A DNA stretch of 64,000 nucleotides. Origin: Trichuris trichiura. Taxonomy: Eukaryota; Nematoda; Enoplea; Trichinellida; Trichuridae. The stretch lies in contig JBAJFE010000006.1 in assembly GCA_037903355.1 (NCBI GenBank), forward strand, positions 1-64,000. The letters are read 5' to 3'. The translations under genes and the position numbers were made by a program. The notes beneath the pieces are model-generated. The model ran no database searches and was not told the DNA's origin. It saw nothing but the letters and a program-made list of their open reading frames with translations. Shown here piece after piece: positions 32,870 to 44,100 of the stretch. Position 1 is the first letter of the stretch. The number at the start of each line of letters is the position of its first letter.

Positions 32870-33352
32870 CTCAGGCTCCTCTCGTCGTAAGGCTTCTCGT
32901 AAAGGTCATGGCTTGTTCTATTAGCGTATCTTTACAACTCCCGACCAGAAGAATCCTGAACCCAACAAAGCGAGTGATCGCACGACAACGAAAATGCTTA
33001 CAAGCGCATAAAGGAAAGCGTGGCCATATACTATTGAAAAGGTGCCCCTGGAAACAAGTCACATCGAATGCAGGCAATGAGGAATCGTGATGGGATGAAA
33101 ACAAAACCACCATCGCAAGGAAGGCTTGAGAATATTTATTTTAACCCACTGTCAGTCACTGGATGAAATTTACGGTTGTAAACCAATGGAAACGTACTGA
33201 ACAGAAAAGTAGCCCTGAGGAAAATTGTCAGCATGAAATACGACAAAACAAGCAAAAAATCCCATGAGAGCACACCGTGACAACTAAAATCTCCTGAAAG
33301 AAGACCTACGAAATGAAAAATAAAGCTCTGAACCAAACGGACTTTGTCCACT
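32870..33352 (-). repeat. Dispersed repeat, copy A (inverted relative to 59.2-59.7 kb)
   Basis: The reverse complement matches 59,230-59,690 in patches: a TTTTCTTGCTTGTTTTGT-like start, TTTCCATTGGTTTACAACC, ACTGACAGTGG, and further blocks near ATTCGCTTCGTTG. Translations of the matching frames look alike (for example FPLVYN(R/H)KFHP(V/L)TDSG), but frameshifts break them, so this is probably a mobile repeat and not two genes. Confidence 0.6.
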
Positions 33353-34126
33353 GACGGCAGTTATAAGTGAGACAGCAGATTTCATTAGTGATAACCCTGC
33401 GGTGAACTGTACGCGTCGAACCGTATGCGTCAAACCTGATTTGTGCCTTAGAAAGTGCTTGAACTAAGTTACCAAGACGTTGTACGTCCAATGTGTCTGT
33501 ACGACGAGTGCACAAGCTTTGTTGTTTGCAATATTGGCATGGTGAACAAGCGAAGAAGACAAAATTATTTTTCTTGTCTCATTAGCATTGCTAATTCTAA
33601 AACCAGAGTTCACCGAAAGCAATTAACTCTTAATCACAATGGTTCTCTTAATGATTTACTGATATTTGAAAAGAAATTATGCGTGAAACTTTGCAATACC
33701 AAACTAGGAAACATTGGAGGCCATTTCCAACAAACCATTCGAACAAAGTTTAGTAAATCTATTAAAACGCTAAAGCGAATACGTGTAGGGCATGCGAAAA
33801 CAGCTTTGACGGATGTAAAATGCTCAGCCGTGAGCTTTACATGGAATAGCGAATACAAGCGCTAACTCTCAACGTTCAACTCAAGTGGGACGAATGCAGG
33901 TCGAAATTGCTGACGTGGTATGCATACAACGACTTACAAATGGAAGCGTTAAAATTTTTTTTCTAACAAATAAAAAAAGTTATTTCCAATTGGAAAATAA
34001 AGACTACCTAAGTTCTACTTTGGAAAATTAATATAAAATATTCAGGATAGAAAGGAATCGACTACTGCAACAATGAAATGACCTTAGTAGGAGACCCGTT
34101 GGCGCCAAGTCGGTTTGACTGATTGG
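33353..34126. other. No confident gene; 136-codon ORF at 33,455-33,865 (plus)
   Basis: The open frame encodes a Lys-rich 136-residue peptide. Its resemblance to a known family is too weak to name. The remaining sequence up to the NTPDase stop codon is its probable 3' untranslated region and spacer. Confidence 0.25.
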
Positions 34127-36013
34127 TCATCGAAACTTCCTATAGATGACAAAAGCTAAAAAGGACAAGCCCAGCAGCACCATCACGCATGCAGCAGCGG
34201 TGACAAGCGAAAATTCAAGAACGCCAATCAGTTCCGTTGGCTTTTCAGCAGGAAGCATATTGGTCGCATTTAGCATATAGCCAAGTGTCCATCCTATATC
34301 AGCCGAACCAATCTGCAACGAGTTAAAGTGTCAGCAAGCGAATAAAGTCGGTAAGACCAACTTGGCTCAAAAACTTTAACTGCTCAAACTGCGAATCCGT
34401 CAGCTTGTACTTGTCGAACAACAAGGTCAATGTGTACATCCCTCGAAAGCAGTAGCTGTAGAGAAAACTGATCGGCGCCAGTTCAAAAATGCGGCCAACT
34501 GGTCGCTCGCAGTATGACCATACGGATTCATTGAACTGACTTTTTGTGCAACCAGAGGTGCAGTTAAAAAATCTGCCAATATAGTAGAAACCGGAAAAGG
34601 CCTACGATGGAACAGTCGTCAGATCGAAAGTATAAGACGAAGTGACATCAACGTACAACAAAATTGCCAGACACCTCCGGCCGAGGTTCCGATTCAACAA
34701 AACACGTAGAATTGATTCGCATTGACGTATCTATGAGCATTCTGCAGGCATAAGGATCGGATGTCCCTTGGTAGTGGTATTCAGCCGGAATAGCCTAAGG
34801 TGCAAAACATACCTTTGCTAACTTGAGCTGAAAAAATGAATTACCACCGTAGGCTCAAAAGCAACACAAGGCTTTTTAAACACTTCCGTGCTGTTTACTA
34901 CCAACGTATAATTGAGCGGAAGACAAGGATCCATATGTACAATGTCGGATGGAGCCTGAATTGCCAATGTGGCCTGACGAATTCGGATCATTTCATTTGC
35001 TCCGCAGCACAGGTAACTGCGCACGTACAACCTGTACGTCTCTCCGTAGAGTCGCAGATAACGACTGTGATCAGTGACAGTGTCATTGCTTATCTGCGGA
35101 ACACGCCAAAACGTAAAAACTACAAAAGGCAAAAAGCGGACGCTCACCTCAAACACTATCTGTGTGGAGGCACCACCGAGGTCCAAAGAGCCCAGGCTAA
35201 GTGGACGACTAGAACGACCAGTAGCAGGCTTACAGAAAAACACTGAATTACCAAGGAAACAGAGCAAAACGAACTCACTCTACTATGTCCGTCCGTGACC
35301 GTGAGTCTGCTGTCCAGGTAATTCGTAGCTATCCACGCGTAAAGACCCTCGTCCACTCCGCTGATAATGCTGGCATTTTTGAAACTGAACATCTGATTTT
35401 TCAACACGTCTTTTACGTTGGACATGATTCGGCAACTTGCTAAGGGTTGGGCCAATCTAAGAAATCGTACGCTCACGCACGCGTCACAAGCTCATCTCCT
35501 TCGACACAAGTTACTCGAGCAATCGCATACCAGCGGTTGCTGCTAAGTATAGGGCGCTTAATGGGCGTCGTTGTGAGGGTACAAGAGTAGAGATATTCGC
35601 CAGGCAGGGTACCAAGGACTCCCCTGCATCCTCCGGCTTGTTCGCATAGGATGAAAGGCTATCTTCTGCAAAATATGCCCTCGTTAACTCTAGCAGTCAG
35701 CTTTGGAAGAACACACCGACATCGCAATAAGAGCCTACTTGTTTAATAACTCCTGTATCTTTGTTCCGACCATTCCATTTGTACAAGAAGACACCGGAGT
35801 GCGAAGATCCCGCATCAATCACAATGCCGTACTACAAGTTGCAAAAAGTTATTGCTCAACCATAAGGCGTACGACCTAAACGGCCTACCTCATCAGGAAT
35901 GCTGCCTGAAAGGCAGTAAAGTACCACGACAGCAATGAGACTAACTATTCCGATAACTACGGCAACAAGGGCTAAGCCCAACCAACCACTCCGACTGTTG
36001 CAATCGTCATCAG
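34127..36013 (-). CDS. ENTPD: Ecto-nucleoside triphosphate diphosphohydrolase (CD39-type)
   Basis: Hydrolyses extracellular or lumenal nucleoside tri- and diphosphates. Coding exons on the minus strand: 36013-35889, 35831-35717, 35665-35515, 35435-35279, 35228-35148, 35093-34848, 34794-34657, 34601-34362, 34312-34127; all junctions are in frame, about 479 residues. All five apyrase conserved regions are visible: DAGSSHSGVFLYKW (ACR1), KPEDAG (ACR2), YLAATAGMRLL (ACR3), GLYAWIATNYL with LDLGGASTQI (ACR4), and DIGWTLGYMLN (ACR5). An N-terminal hydrophobic segment precedes ACR1 and a second membrane span ends the protein, giving the two-membrane-span layout of cell-surface members. Several N-glycosylation sequons occur. 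The exon with the start codon lies upstream of 36,013 and was not found. Subfamily within ENTPD not assigned. Confidence 0.93.
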
Positions 36014-37705
36014 CTGAAGGACAACAATATTAACTTTTTGAAAGCGTCAGAGCGTTTGAACATTAGATATGCATGAGAAAACAAAGTGGATATTACTGAA
36101 ACGATTGGAGCGTAGAGAGGTCCCCATAAAATTATGGCCAAGGAGTGGCGTCAAGAAGCCCGTCCTAATGGTTAGCAAAGTTAACTATTGTTGACAGTAT
36201 TAATCACATGACTTAACGTGAAGTTGAGTGAACCCACCCTGGAGAGCAAACACTACTAATCTTGTCCAACCTTGCAAATGTACGAAAAAAGACGGAACAG
36301 AGTTGAAATATTGCTTGACAGAGGGGCTGTGAACTTCTCTCGACTGCAGACAGAAGAAACAAGAAATACACGTCCAAGCTTTTTTAAAATAGCTAAGATA
36401 CCGTTGCTTAGTGAAGTTTAATGGGTAGCAAAGCTCGAACTCTGTTTACCAACCAATTGAAGAGGCGACGACGGCGTTAGAGTGGCACCACCTAGTCTTG
36501 CCTTTCGATCTCCGCTTGGCAAACTTACACGAAACTCTTTGGAATTGCGGGCCCAATGCGACATGCAGGCAACTTTGACACTAACAGTTAGAACTTAATT
36601 GCAGTACTCGTCCGAACAGTTATGCTGGAAGCTGCATGAATGGAAATTTTGCTAATTGCGGTTCCAACGCTATTTCGAAGGGCAAATTACTTAACATCTG
36701 GTTTCACTTGCGTGCCGCTTGCCACATACAGGATGGACAACAATTTAGCGCATTGTCAGTGATAAAATGGGTGAAACCCAAGCCTCATATTCGTTTATTC
36801 ACTAATACGGCAAGTCATCAATTTCAACGATTTAGCGCATCGTCAATGATAAAATAGGTGAAACCCAAGTTTCATATTCATTTACTCGCTGATACGGCAA
36901 GTTATCAATTATTGTCTAAATAAGGTCATTTATAGCTCGAAACAGAACACGACAAAGCTATTACTGCTTTATTAGGCAAAAGTGAGCAATTCAAACGGCC
37001 ATTTATTCATGTTTACATGTACGGTTATGGAGAACTCGTCAACTGGTCACTTGCAGAATCAGAACTGAGTCTGGCAGATCTAGGCAAGAAGGCGGCAAAA
37101 TCTTTCAGCTGAATGAATTCCTGGTAACTCAAAGTACAACCTACGAGGCAAACAAAAGAGTGTACCTACAAAAGACGGAGCAGCACAATTTACTGCGCCC
37201 CAAAGGCCCGGACTTTTCAGCCTCCGCAACACTTTCAAGCTGAACCATTGGTGTGGAACCGCTTATGTAGTGGACAGTAGCAGTTGTTGTCATCGTGTGA
37301 GTGCAGCGGTATTATGAAGATCGCCCTGCCTCCGGCCGACTCGGCGCGTTAACAATAATCCTGTTTCATGATTAATCATGTAACTAAGGCAGACGACAAC
37401 TTGACGCAAAGCAACAGAACGCAAAAAGATCCCGTCAATAGTCGCAGACAAACAGACACACAAGTGTAAAGTACTACTTGTTCCAGCATAACGACTAATG
37501 TCTGTCGGCCTGTCAACAATCCTATTTAAGCAATTGGTCCTAAGTGCTAGATGAAAAGCTACAAACTCGATTGAAATACAAAGGCTACAAAACGGGCCCC
37601 ATTATATCCGAACAACTACATTACAAAGCATGTAGCTAAGTAAATGACGTCACATCCGCCCTGCCAAATTGACCGGGATAATTTTCTGTCCTGTTAAAAA
37701 CCTAT
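36014..37705. other. Upstream region of the NTPDase gene, no exon recognised
   Basis: Must contain or precede the missing first exon, which has to end in phase 1 to join 36,013. An imperfect ~90-bp tandem duplication lies at about 36,740-36,915 (TTTAGCGCAT...GATAAAAT.GGTGAAACCCAAG). No other structure recognised. Confidence 0.4.
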
Positions 37706-37708
37706 TGA

Positions 37709-38285
37709 TCACCGAGCTGCCTGAGCAGTGCTCGATTTAAGGCCAAACGACTGGTGACAAGCATCACCTATTTGAATAGTGCTAATGGAGTGTGATTCTT
37801 CAAAAATCAACATACGCCATGCTTGGAATAAAGGCTTTTCAATTATACAAGCCGCAAATGCACATAGCACTGACGAATTGGGCAAACTGCCTCGTTTACC
37901 TGGATTGGTGATAATCAGTTGTTCGCCGTCAGCAATGCCCAGATCGTCCAGAGTTTCGTGGGAACGCAGCAGCGAATAGTCGCGTAATCGTATGACGAGA
38001 TCTTTGGACCAATTTCGTTTGGCGAGCGACAGGTCACCTTTGCTCGAGTAGTTTGAGACAATGGCGCAAAACGGTGTTGAACCATTGATGGAAAGAACCA
38101 ACGGAGGCAGCTGGCTCAAAGCAGGTTTCAACACAACGTGACAACATCGCCCTGAACCTTCGTCACAGTTCACGTTCAACGGATCAGCTAAGTTTGTAAT
38201 AACTCTGGGAAGCAAGGCAAAGAACCATTACACCGATCTTACTTTCATCCGGGGTCGAGCAAACGCCCTCTGTTTCACTCATCAT
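37709..38285 (-). CDS. Small protein with predicted ubiquitin-like segment
   Basis: Three exons can be joined in frame on the minus strand: 38285-38243 (starts MMSETEG), 38202-37900 and 37821-37709. This gives 152 residues with introns of 40 and 78 nt. The middle exon has a beta-strand-like PPLVLSING stretch and ends in TLDDLGIADGEQLIIT. That is the usual C-terminal signature of ubiquitin-like folds (TL.(D/E)LGI.DG..L), also seen at the end of the NEDD8 E1 subunit UBA3. No E1 catalytic domain is present, so this is not UBA3 itself. The first acceptor is taken as CAGAG because the alternative gives a stop. Function unknown. Confidence 0.5.
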
Positions 38286-38289
38286 GCCT

Positions 38290-39790
38290 ACGTCAGCTTG
38301 ATTCTGAATAATTCTCTGCTGACATGAAGAAAGAAACAATGAGCACTTTGGCAGCCCAGAAACCTAAAAACAAGAAACTGTAGCCGCCCGTAGCAAGGAA
38401 CAATTCAAAAAAGTGTAACGCTACATTGTGCACTTGACTAATAGCAACTTTACTAAGCAAAGTGTGTTTAATAGACAAAGAATGCATACTTAGCAAAATT
38501 CCATTTCGTAAATCTGCAATTATTAGCCTGAAGAGTAGTCATGTTCTAAGGTTTACTATAACCCTACCCTGCTTCAGCTCCGTTCGTAGAATCCTGGTAG
38601 AACTTGACTTTATGTGGAATTTGTGGTCTTTGTTGACTTTTTTAAACAGGCAAATTCGTTGCAAAGCGCTTCAGTTTAGAGTTATACTTAGGACTTGTCT
38701 TATCCCGAAAGATGGGCTGAGAAGCTTTACGGGAAGTCTTTTTATGATCAAGTACAATTTACGAAAAGGTTCCCCAAATTCGCTTGGGCAAACGGAAACC
38801 AGATGTGAGGGAGAAATAATGCTATAAGCGTAATTGTAAATGCTTTATTTCCAACGGTGTTCTTATATTTCGTGTTTTTCTCTGTACGGAAAGGAAGCCG
38901 TTTAATAGAGGGCAACAGATGCTTCCTGAAAGTTTTGCGTTTTTCGTATGCTTTAATAAATGACTTCCTTCCCGTATAGAGAAAAACAAGTTGTACGGCT
39001 GGAAGCAAAAATAACATTTTCCTAAAAGTACAGAAACCAAATGCTTTGGATGCATGCTAGCTCAACCAAAAAGATTACGTTTGAGCTGAGACGCGCTTGG
39101 GGACATAAAGCATTAGGATGAGTATTATGTGAACTGTGTAGGTATAGACATTTTTGCGAAACTAACACCACAAAACTGATCAGCTTTGCAAGTAGCATTA
39201 TCAAGCAAAAAGTTTTAGGGGAGAAGTTTTCCGGAATTACGCATTATAAAGTGACGTAATACGTCATTTAACTGCAGGTAATAACTCATTGTTTGACAGT
39301 TTAAAGCTAAGTGCGACTAGTGAACGCAGTGCTAACTGGTCACACAATAGCGATGAAACATTTTTATTTACGAATATTCCAGACGTACGAGGAAAACAGA
39401 CATTTTTATAACAGAATATTTAAATCACATGATTGGAAACCCTGATGATATTGGCTATTTTTTTTGAAGTGCAAAAGGTGCATTAACTGACTGCTTGGCA
39501 TCATACAGTTTGCCGAACGTGTAAAAATTGTCAGCAGAAGGAATATCCTACATTTATCGCAAAGCTGGGCAAAATGGACGACTACATTAACTGCTATGTC
39601 GCATTTGACAAAAAGTTAGCGAAAACAATGAAAATAAACGACAAATTTTTATAAGCATGACTGCAAGACTGACACAAACCATGCCCATTGCGTTTAAAAA
39701 GGCTAAGACAACAATTTGATTAAAGTCGTTAAGCAATTAGTTATGCACATCCGTTAGTACCGACAAAACGAAACCAACTTAGATATGCTT
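38290..39790. other. No gene recognised
   Basis: A 121-codon plus-strand frame (38,462-38,827) and overlapping minus-strand frames (38,748-39,055) have no domain and overlap each other. The rest is AT-rich. Confidence 0.35.
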
Positions 39791-39808
39791 GTCACAATAA
39801 CTAGTCCT

Positions 39809-40006
39809 GGTTGTAAGGTCTTCTACGGCTTTTCCCGTTTTTTCATTGTGCTGTTATCTGTAATTTTCTTAATAACGGCTCATCCATCCGTTGGTAGAGC
39901 AGTTGTTTAGTTTAATTACAGATAACAGCACAACGAAAAAAACGGGAAAAGCCGTAGAAGACCTTACATCCACGAAAATACAGCCCGTTACAAAACACCC
40001 CGTTTT
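39809..40006. mobile_element. 198-bp foldback element with 14-bp target-site duplication
   Basis: CAATAACTAGTCCT at 39,795-39,808 and 40,007-40,020 flanks it. Inside, 39,812-39,865 and 39,914-39,968 are ~54-bp inverted repeats with very few mismatches. The 48-nt loop contains CTCATCCATCCGTTGGTAG, the same word as in the 17.9 and 28.5 kb elements. There, too, TCTGTAATT and (T/A)ATTACAGAT-like arms flank it. No ORF. Confidence 0.85.
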
Positions 40007-40020
40007 CAATAACTAGTCCT

Positions 40021-41130
40021 ATTGTCTTGCATCACTCTTCACGTCCTTCAATTTAACGCAGCCATCTACAGCGTTACTTAATGATAAAATACTTTTAGAA
40101 CAAATTCTACGGCGAAGATAGTTAGGGATTAAATAGAGGTTTGACAAGTCACATACAATCTTATCCAACATTTTTCGTTAATAAGTACAGTAATATATAG
40201 TGCGCAGCTGTCATTTTTAGCATTTTAATGAAAAATAAAGCATAAACGCTCTCTGAAGCTGAAAACTAATACCACTACAATTTCCTACACCCAATGAGAC
40301 TGTCCGCGGCATTATCTGTCCCGTTATATCAGAGCATCGCGATGATTTGATTACTGGCTGCGCGCCTTAACAGCGGCACGTTTATTGTGACGTTTAGACT
40401 ACGTTACGGCAGACCAATTATACCATTCTCACTGGTTCTAATTTTTGGTTTTCCCACAATAACTAAGAGCAATAGCGCCCTAGTGGCTTTCGGAAGAGAA
40501 TAGTGAAAACAGCCCAAACTTTTATTAAGAAATAAAACTATCTTAACCTTTTTAAGTCAACCAAACGCATTTTGTTTTCCTTTTTTTCTTGTAACGGGCA
40601 TATAGAAATTTTGCTCTAATTTTTTTGTAGCGGTATTTTTCGGCCCGTTTTTAAGGCAAAACCAAAAGCGTTTCTTTAAACCCATTCCGGGTGATTCTCA
40701 ATAACAGCATGCAAACAAGCAGGATTCGACGCGAACGTTACTTTCTACCTCGGTGCAGCATGATACTTCCTTGTAGCTCAACAATAATGCGATAACTGAC
40801 ATAGGCCCATATTAGCGCATGCTACGCTAATCAGGTAAGCACGGCGCTGTTACGCAATCCTAGAACGCACGCATAGAACCATAGGATTGCCAAAAACGTT
40901 TCAGCGAATAAGAACGATGCCATCGATATCTGTTCGTTGTTCTATTCAGAACACTCAGCGTAGAGCAGTCGTGAAGGTCAGCTAGAACCATTTCCCAAAG
41001 TAAAGCGATCTCCCAAAAGGATCGCGTTGTTGCGGTGTTCAGCAATTCCGATACGGTCGTTTTGCGCAAGTTATAAATTCAAATGAGTTCATTTTGTCTA
41101 ATCAACAAGGTTGGATAATCCGCGATTACT
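40021..41130. other. Spacer downstream of GFM1, no gene recognised
   Basis: Contains the 3' flank of GFM1 (minus strand). The only frame of note is a 69-codon minus-strand frame at 40,860-41,069 without a domain. Confidence 0.4.
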
Positions 41131-41135
41131 TGCTA

Positions 41136-44100
41136 CTATTTTTTGGCGGCTTCTTTCTCATTCTGTCCATTTTGTACAGCACGATATTCTTGGATTAACT
41201 TTTCAGTGACATCTAGCTTCACCGGAGCGTAACGGCTGTACTCCATTGTGTATTCACCTTTTCCTTCAGTTAGAGATCTTAGCTCAGTTATAAAGCCGAA
41301 CATGTTGTTCAATGGTGCTTCGCAGATCACTGAGAAGAAGCTGTCAACCAGTTCGGTACTAATAACAACGGCAAACCGTTTGTTCAGAGCAGCCAACACG
41401 CTACCCTGAAATTCTTTAGGGCAACTGCATTCCACCTTCATTACTGGTTCGATTAGTTGCCAGACACCATCGCAGAAAACTGCAATTCTTTTGTCTGCTA
41501 AGAATTAAGCAGAAGAAAAACAAGCTCACCATCCTCCATGGCATACTTAGCTGCCAGAATGAATGCGATTTCCGTGGAATCAACAATGTGATGGGCGCCA
41601 TCTCGAACGCAGAAACGGATACCAGCTACTGGCGAACCTATCAAAGGACCTTTCTCGCACGCAGCGCGAAAACCCTGAGGTATTTTTGTTTGAACTTGAC
41701 AACAAAACTAATAAGCAAACAAGGACAGAAACCTTTTCAATGCAAGGCATAAATTGTTTCGGGACATTATTTCCAACACATTCGTCTCTAAATTCCAGTT
41801 CCATGTTTTTGTGAGCTGGCAAAGGCTGAAATGAAGCGGAAATCGATCAAGGTCATTCGACACAAGCGCTTCTTCAGCTTGAAGTTTTCACCTCGCAAAC
41901 TCCGATTACTCGACCGTACTGACCCTGACCGCCACTCTGCTTACGATGCCAATAGTCGAACGAACAAGGTGCAGACAGAGTCTCACGGAAAGCCACTTTC
42001 GGCTTGCCAAGCTCCACCTCACAATTGTATTCAGATTTCATACGCTGAGCGTAAACCTCAAGTTGAAGTTCCCCCATACCGGAAACAATCAGCTAAAGGA
42101 CAAATATTAACAATACGCAAACATTTATTATATAATGAAAAACTTGTTGTATATACGCACCTCTTTGGATTCGACATTGTATTTCTGTGTGAACGTAGGA
42201 TCTTCCTTGCAAAACCGGTTCAGAGCTTTCGTAAAATTGTCCGCATCCTTTCTACTTTTCACTTTCATGGAAAGCGAAACCACAGGAGCTGGAACGTGGA
42301 TATTCTCCTGAAAACCAACCGAACGCTTACGGAAATTGAAAGAAAAGAAATCGCAGCCTTACCAGTGCCATTTTCCGACTACTATCCGTGACGAATGTAT
42401 CGCCGGAAGCGCATTCCAAACCAAATGTTGCACAAATATCTCCTGAAAATGCTGACTCAACGTCCTGAAAAAATGTACAACAGCAACGTCATGGAAAGGG
42501 ATTGGAAAGCTCACCTCCATGTGATTAGCGTGCATGCGAACCAGCCGTTGCACTCGAGTTTTCTTCATAGTTCGAGCATTTATAATGGAGTCACCCCTAG
42601 ATATTGCCCCTTGGTATATTCTAAAGTAGGTGAGTTGTCCGAAACGGCCAGCCTTCAATGGACAGGAATTAAACAAAAATCACTACTCAAGAAAGCATCA
42701 AAGCTCAATACTTCCAACTTAAAGGCTAAGCCCACGAAAGGCAGTCGATCAGATCTTTCGGGATTTAAGATCTCCTTGGTTGCGACACCCCCAAAATGTT
42801 GTACAAAGTTAAACCAACTACGAAGTGATAATCGTGGCGGAAAGCATACTGGTCTTCAACATTAACCGTATTTGTAACTTCGCTTGGGTCAGGAAGATAA
42901 TCTATCACCGCGTCCAAAAGAGGCTGCACACCTTTGTTTTTGAGAGCTGTTCCCAAGAGAATGGGAGCAAACTTTCGCGTCAGTACGGCTCTTCTTATGG
43001 CGGCCTGCAATATTTGCAATAGTCACCTAAGTTTGCAGTTCATCTAAATCAATCCCCATAAGCCATTTCGCAGTAGTAACTGTCCGGTTTTAGCTTGACT
43101 ACAGCGAAGTCAGTCTTGAAACAGTTTTACGGCATAATGCTTTTCGGAACATATTTTGCGTTTAGGGTACATTTAAGCTTATTGCAGAAAGCTAATTTTA
43201 ATATTTTGTTCAAAAATAGGTGGGATATACGCAAAGGGATTCGTTGTGAGCGCTCTGTACGGGAGCTGGTTTTAGCTTCCCCTGTTGTAGCGTTAATGTA
43301 CCTTAAGTTCCAAAGAACTTGGCTTCTTTTCTTCAAGGAAAAGATCGCCAAGATGATCGTCCACGTTGCTTACGAGCTCTGAAATAACAGCATTACTTTT
43401 AACGTATAACCGCAAGCATTCATTGTTGGGAACATCTGCTCCTACCGATCAGTTCGTGCAGTCGCTCTTGCGCCTCTGTCCTCATTGATTGCGGCACTTC
43501 ATCTTTTCGCAACGTGCACCTGTGAAATTTCTCCCTTATGACATTCCAATGGCGCTAATTTAGTCAGTTTACCCATACGGCTCTTCAAAGTACAACGCGT
43601 GTTGATCAATCAAGTCAACAACGCCTGAGAATTTCGACTCCGATCCGATGGGCAACTGAAGTAAAGCGGCATTGAAGCCTAGCTTTTGCCTGAAACGAGT
43701 AAGACCATATTCACCGAGAAAAGCCAGGGAGATTGACAAAAGCTTGCTTGGCTTTATCCATACTAAACTGCTGACTCCTCCTTGAGACCCTATTCCAAAC
43801 AGTATTGCATTGCACCTTATAGCAGCAAGGCAGCTGCACTCGCCAGTGCCAAACACAGCTGGCATCAATCATGATTAATGGCAAAGCCGAAATCAGAGCC
43901 ATTTGAGCTCAAAACGAGAATGGAGAAGGGCCGTTCGCCGCAGACCTAGCGTCGCCAATCTGTGGAGCCACTAAGTCTGGCCGGACCGGCAGCAGCTGAC
44001 GTGTAAGCCACGATCAACGGACCGAGGTGTCGATCAGATAAAACTTAAACAAAAGTCTCAGCTGTGCTGGTTCATCACCCAAGTGTGTGGCACACTGTGC

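Noticed and set aside
33455..33865. Weak similarity of a 136-codon ORF to ribosomal protein L22
   Set aside because: Only FE...GN(I/L)GG and scattered Lys align; the conserved second half of L22 is absent and no exon structure supports it.
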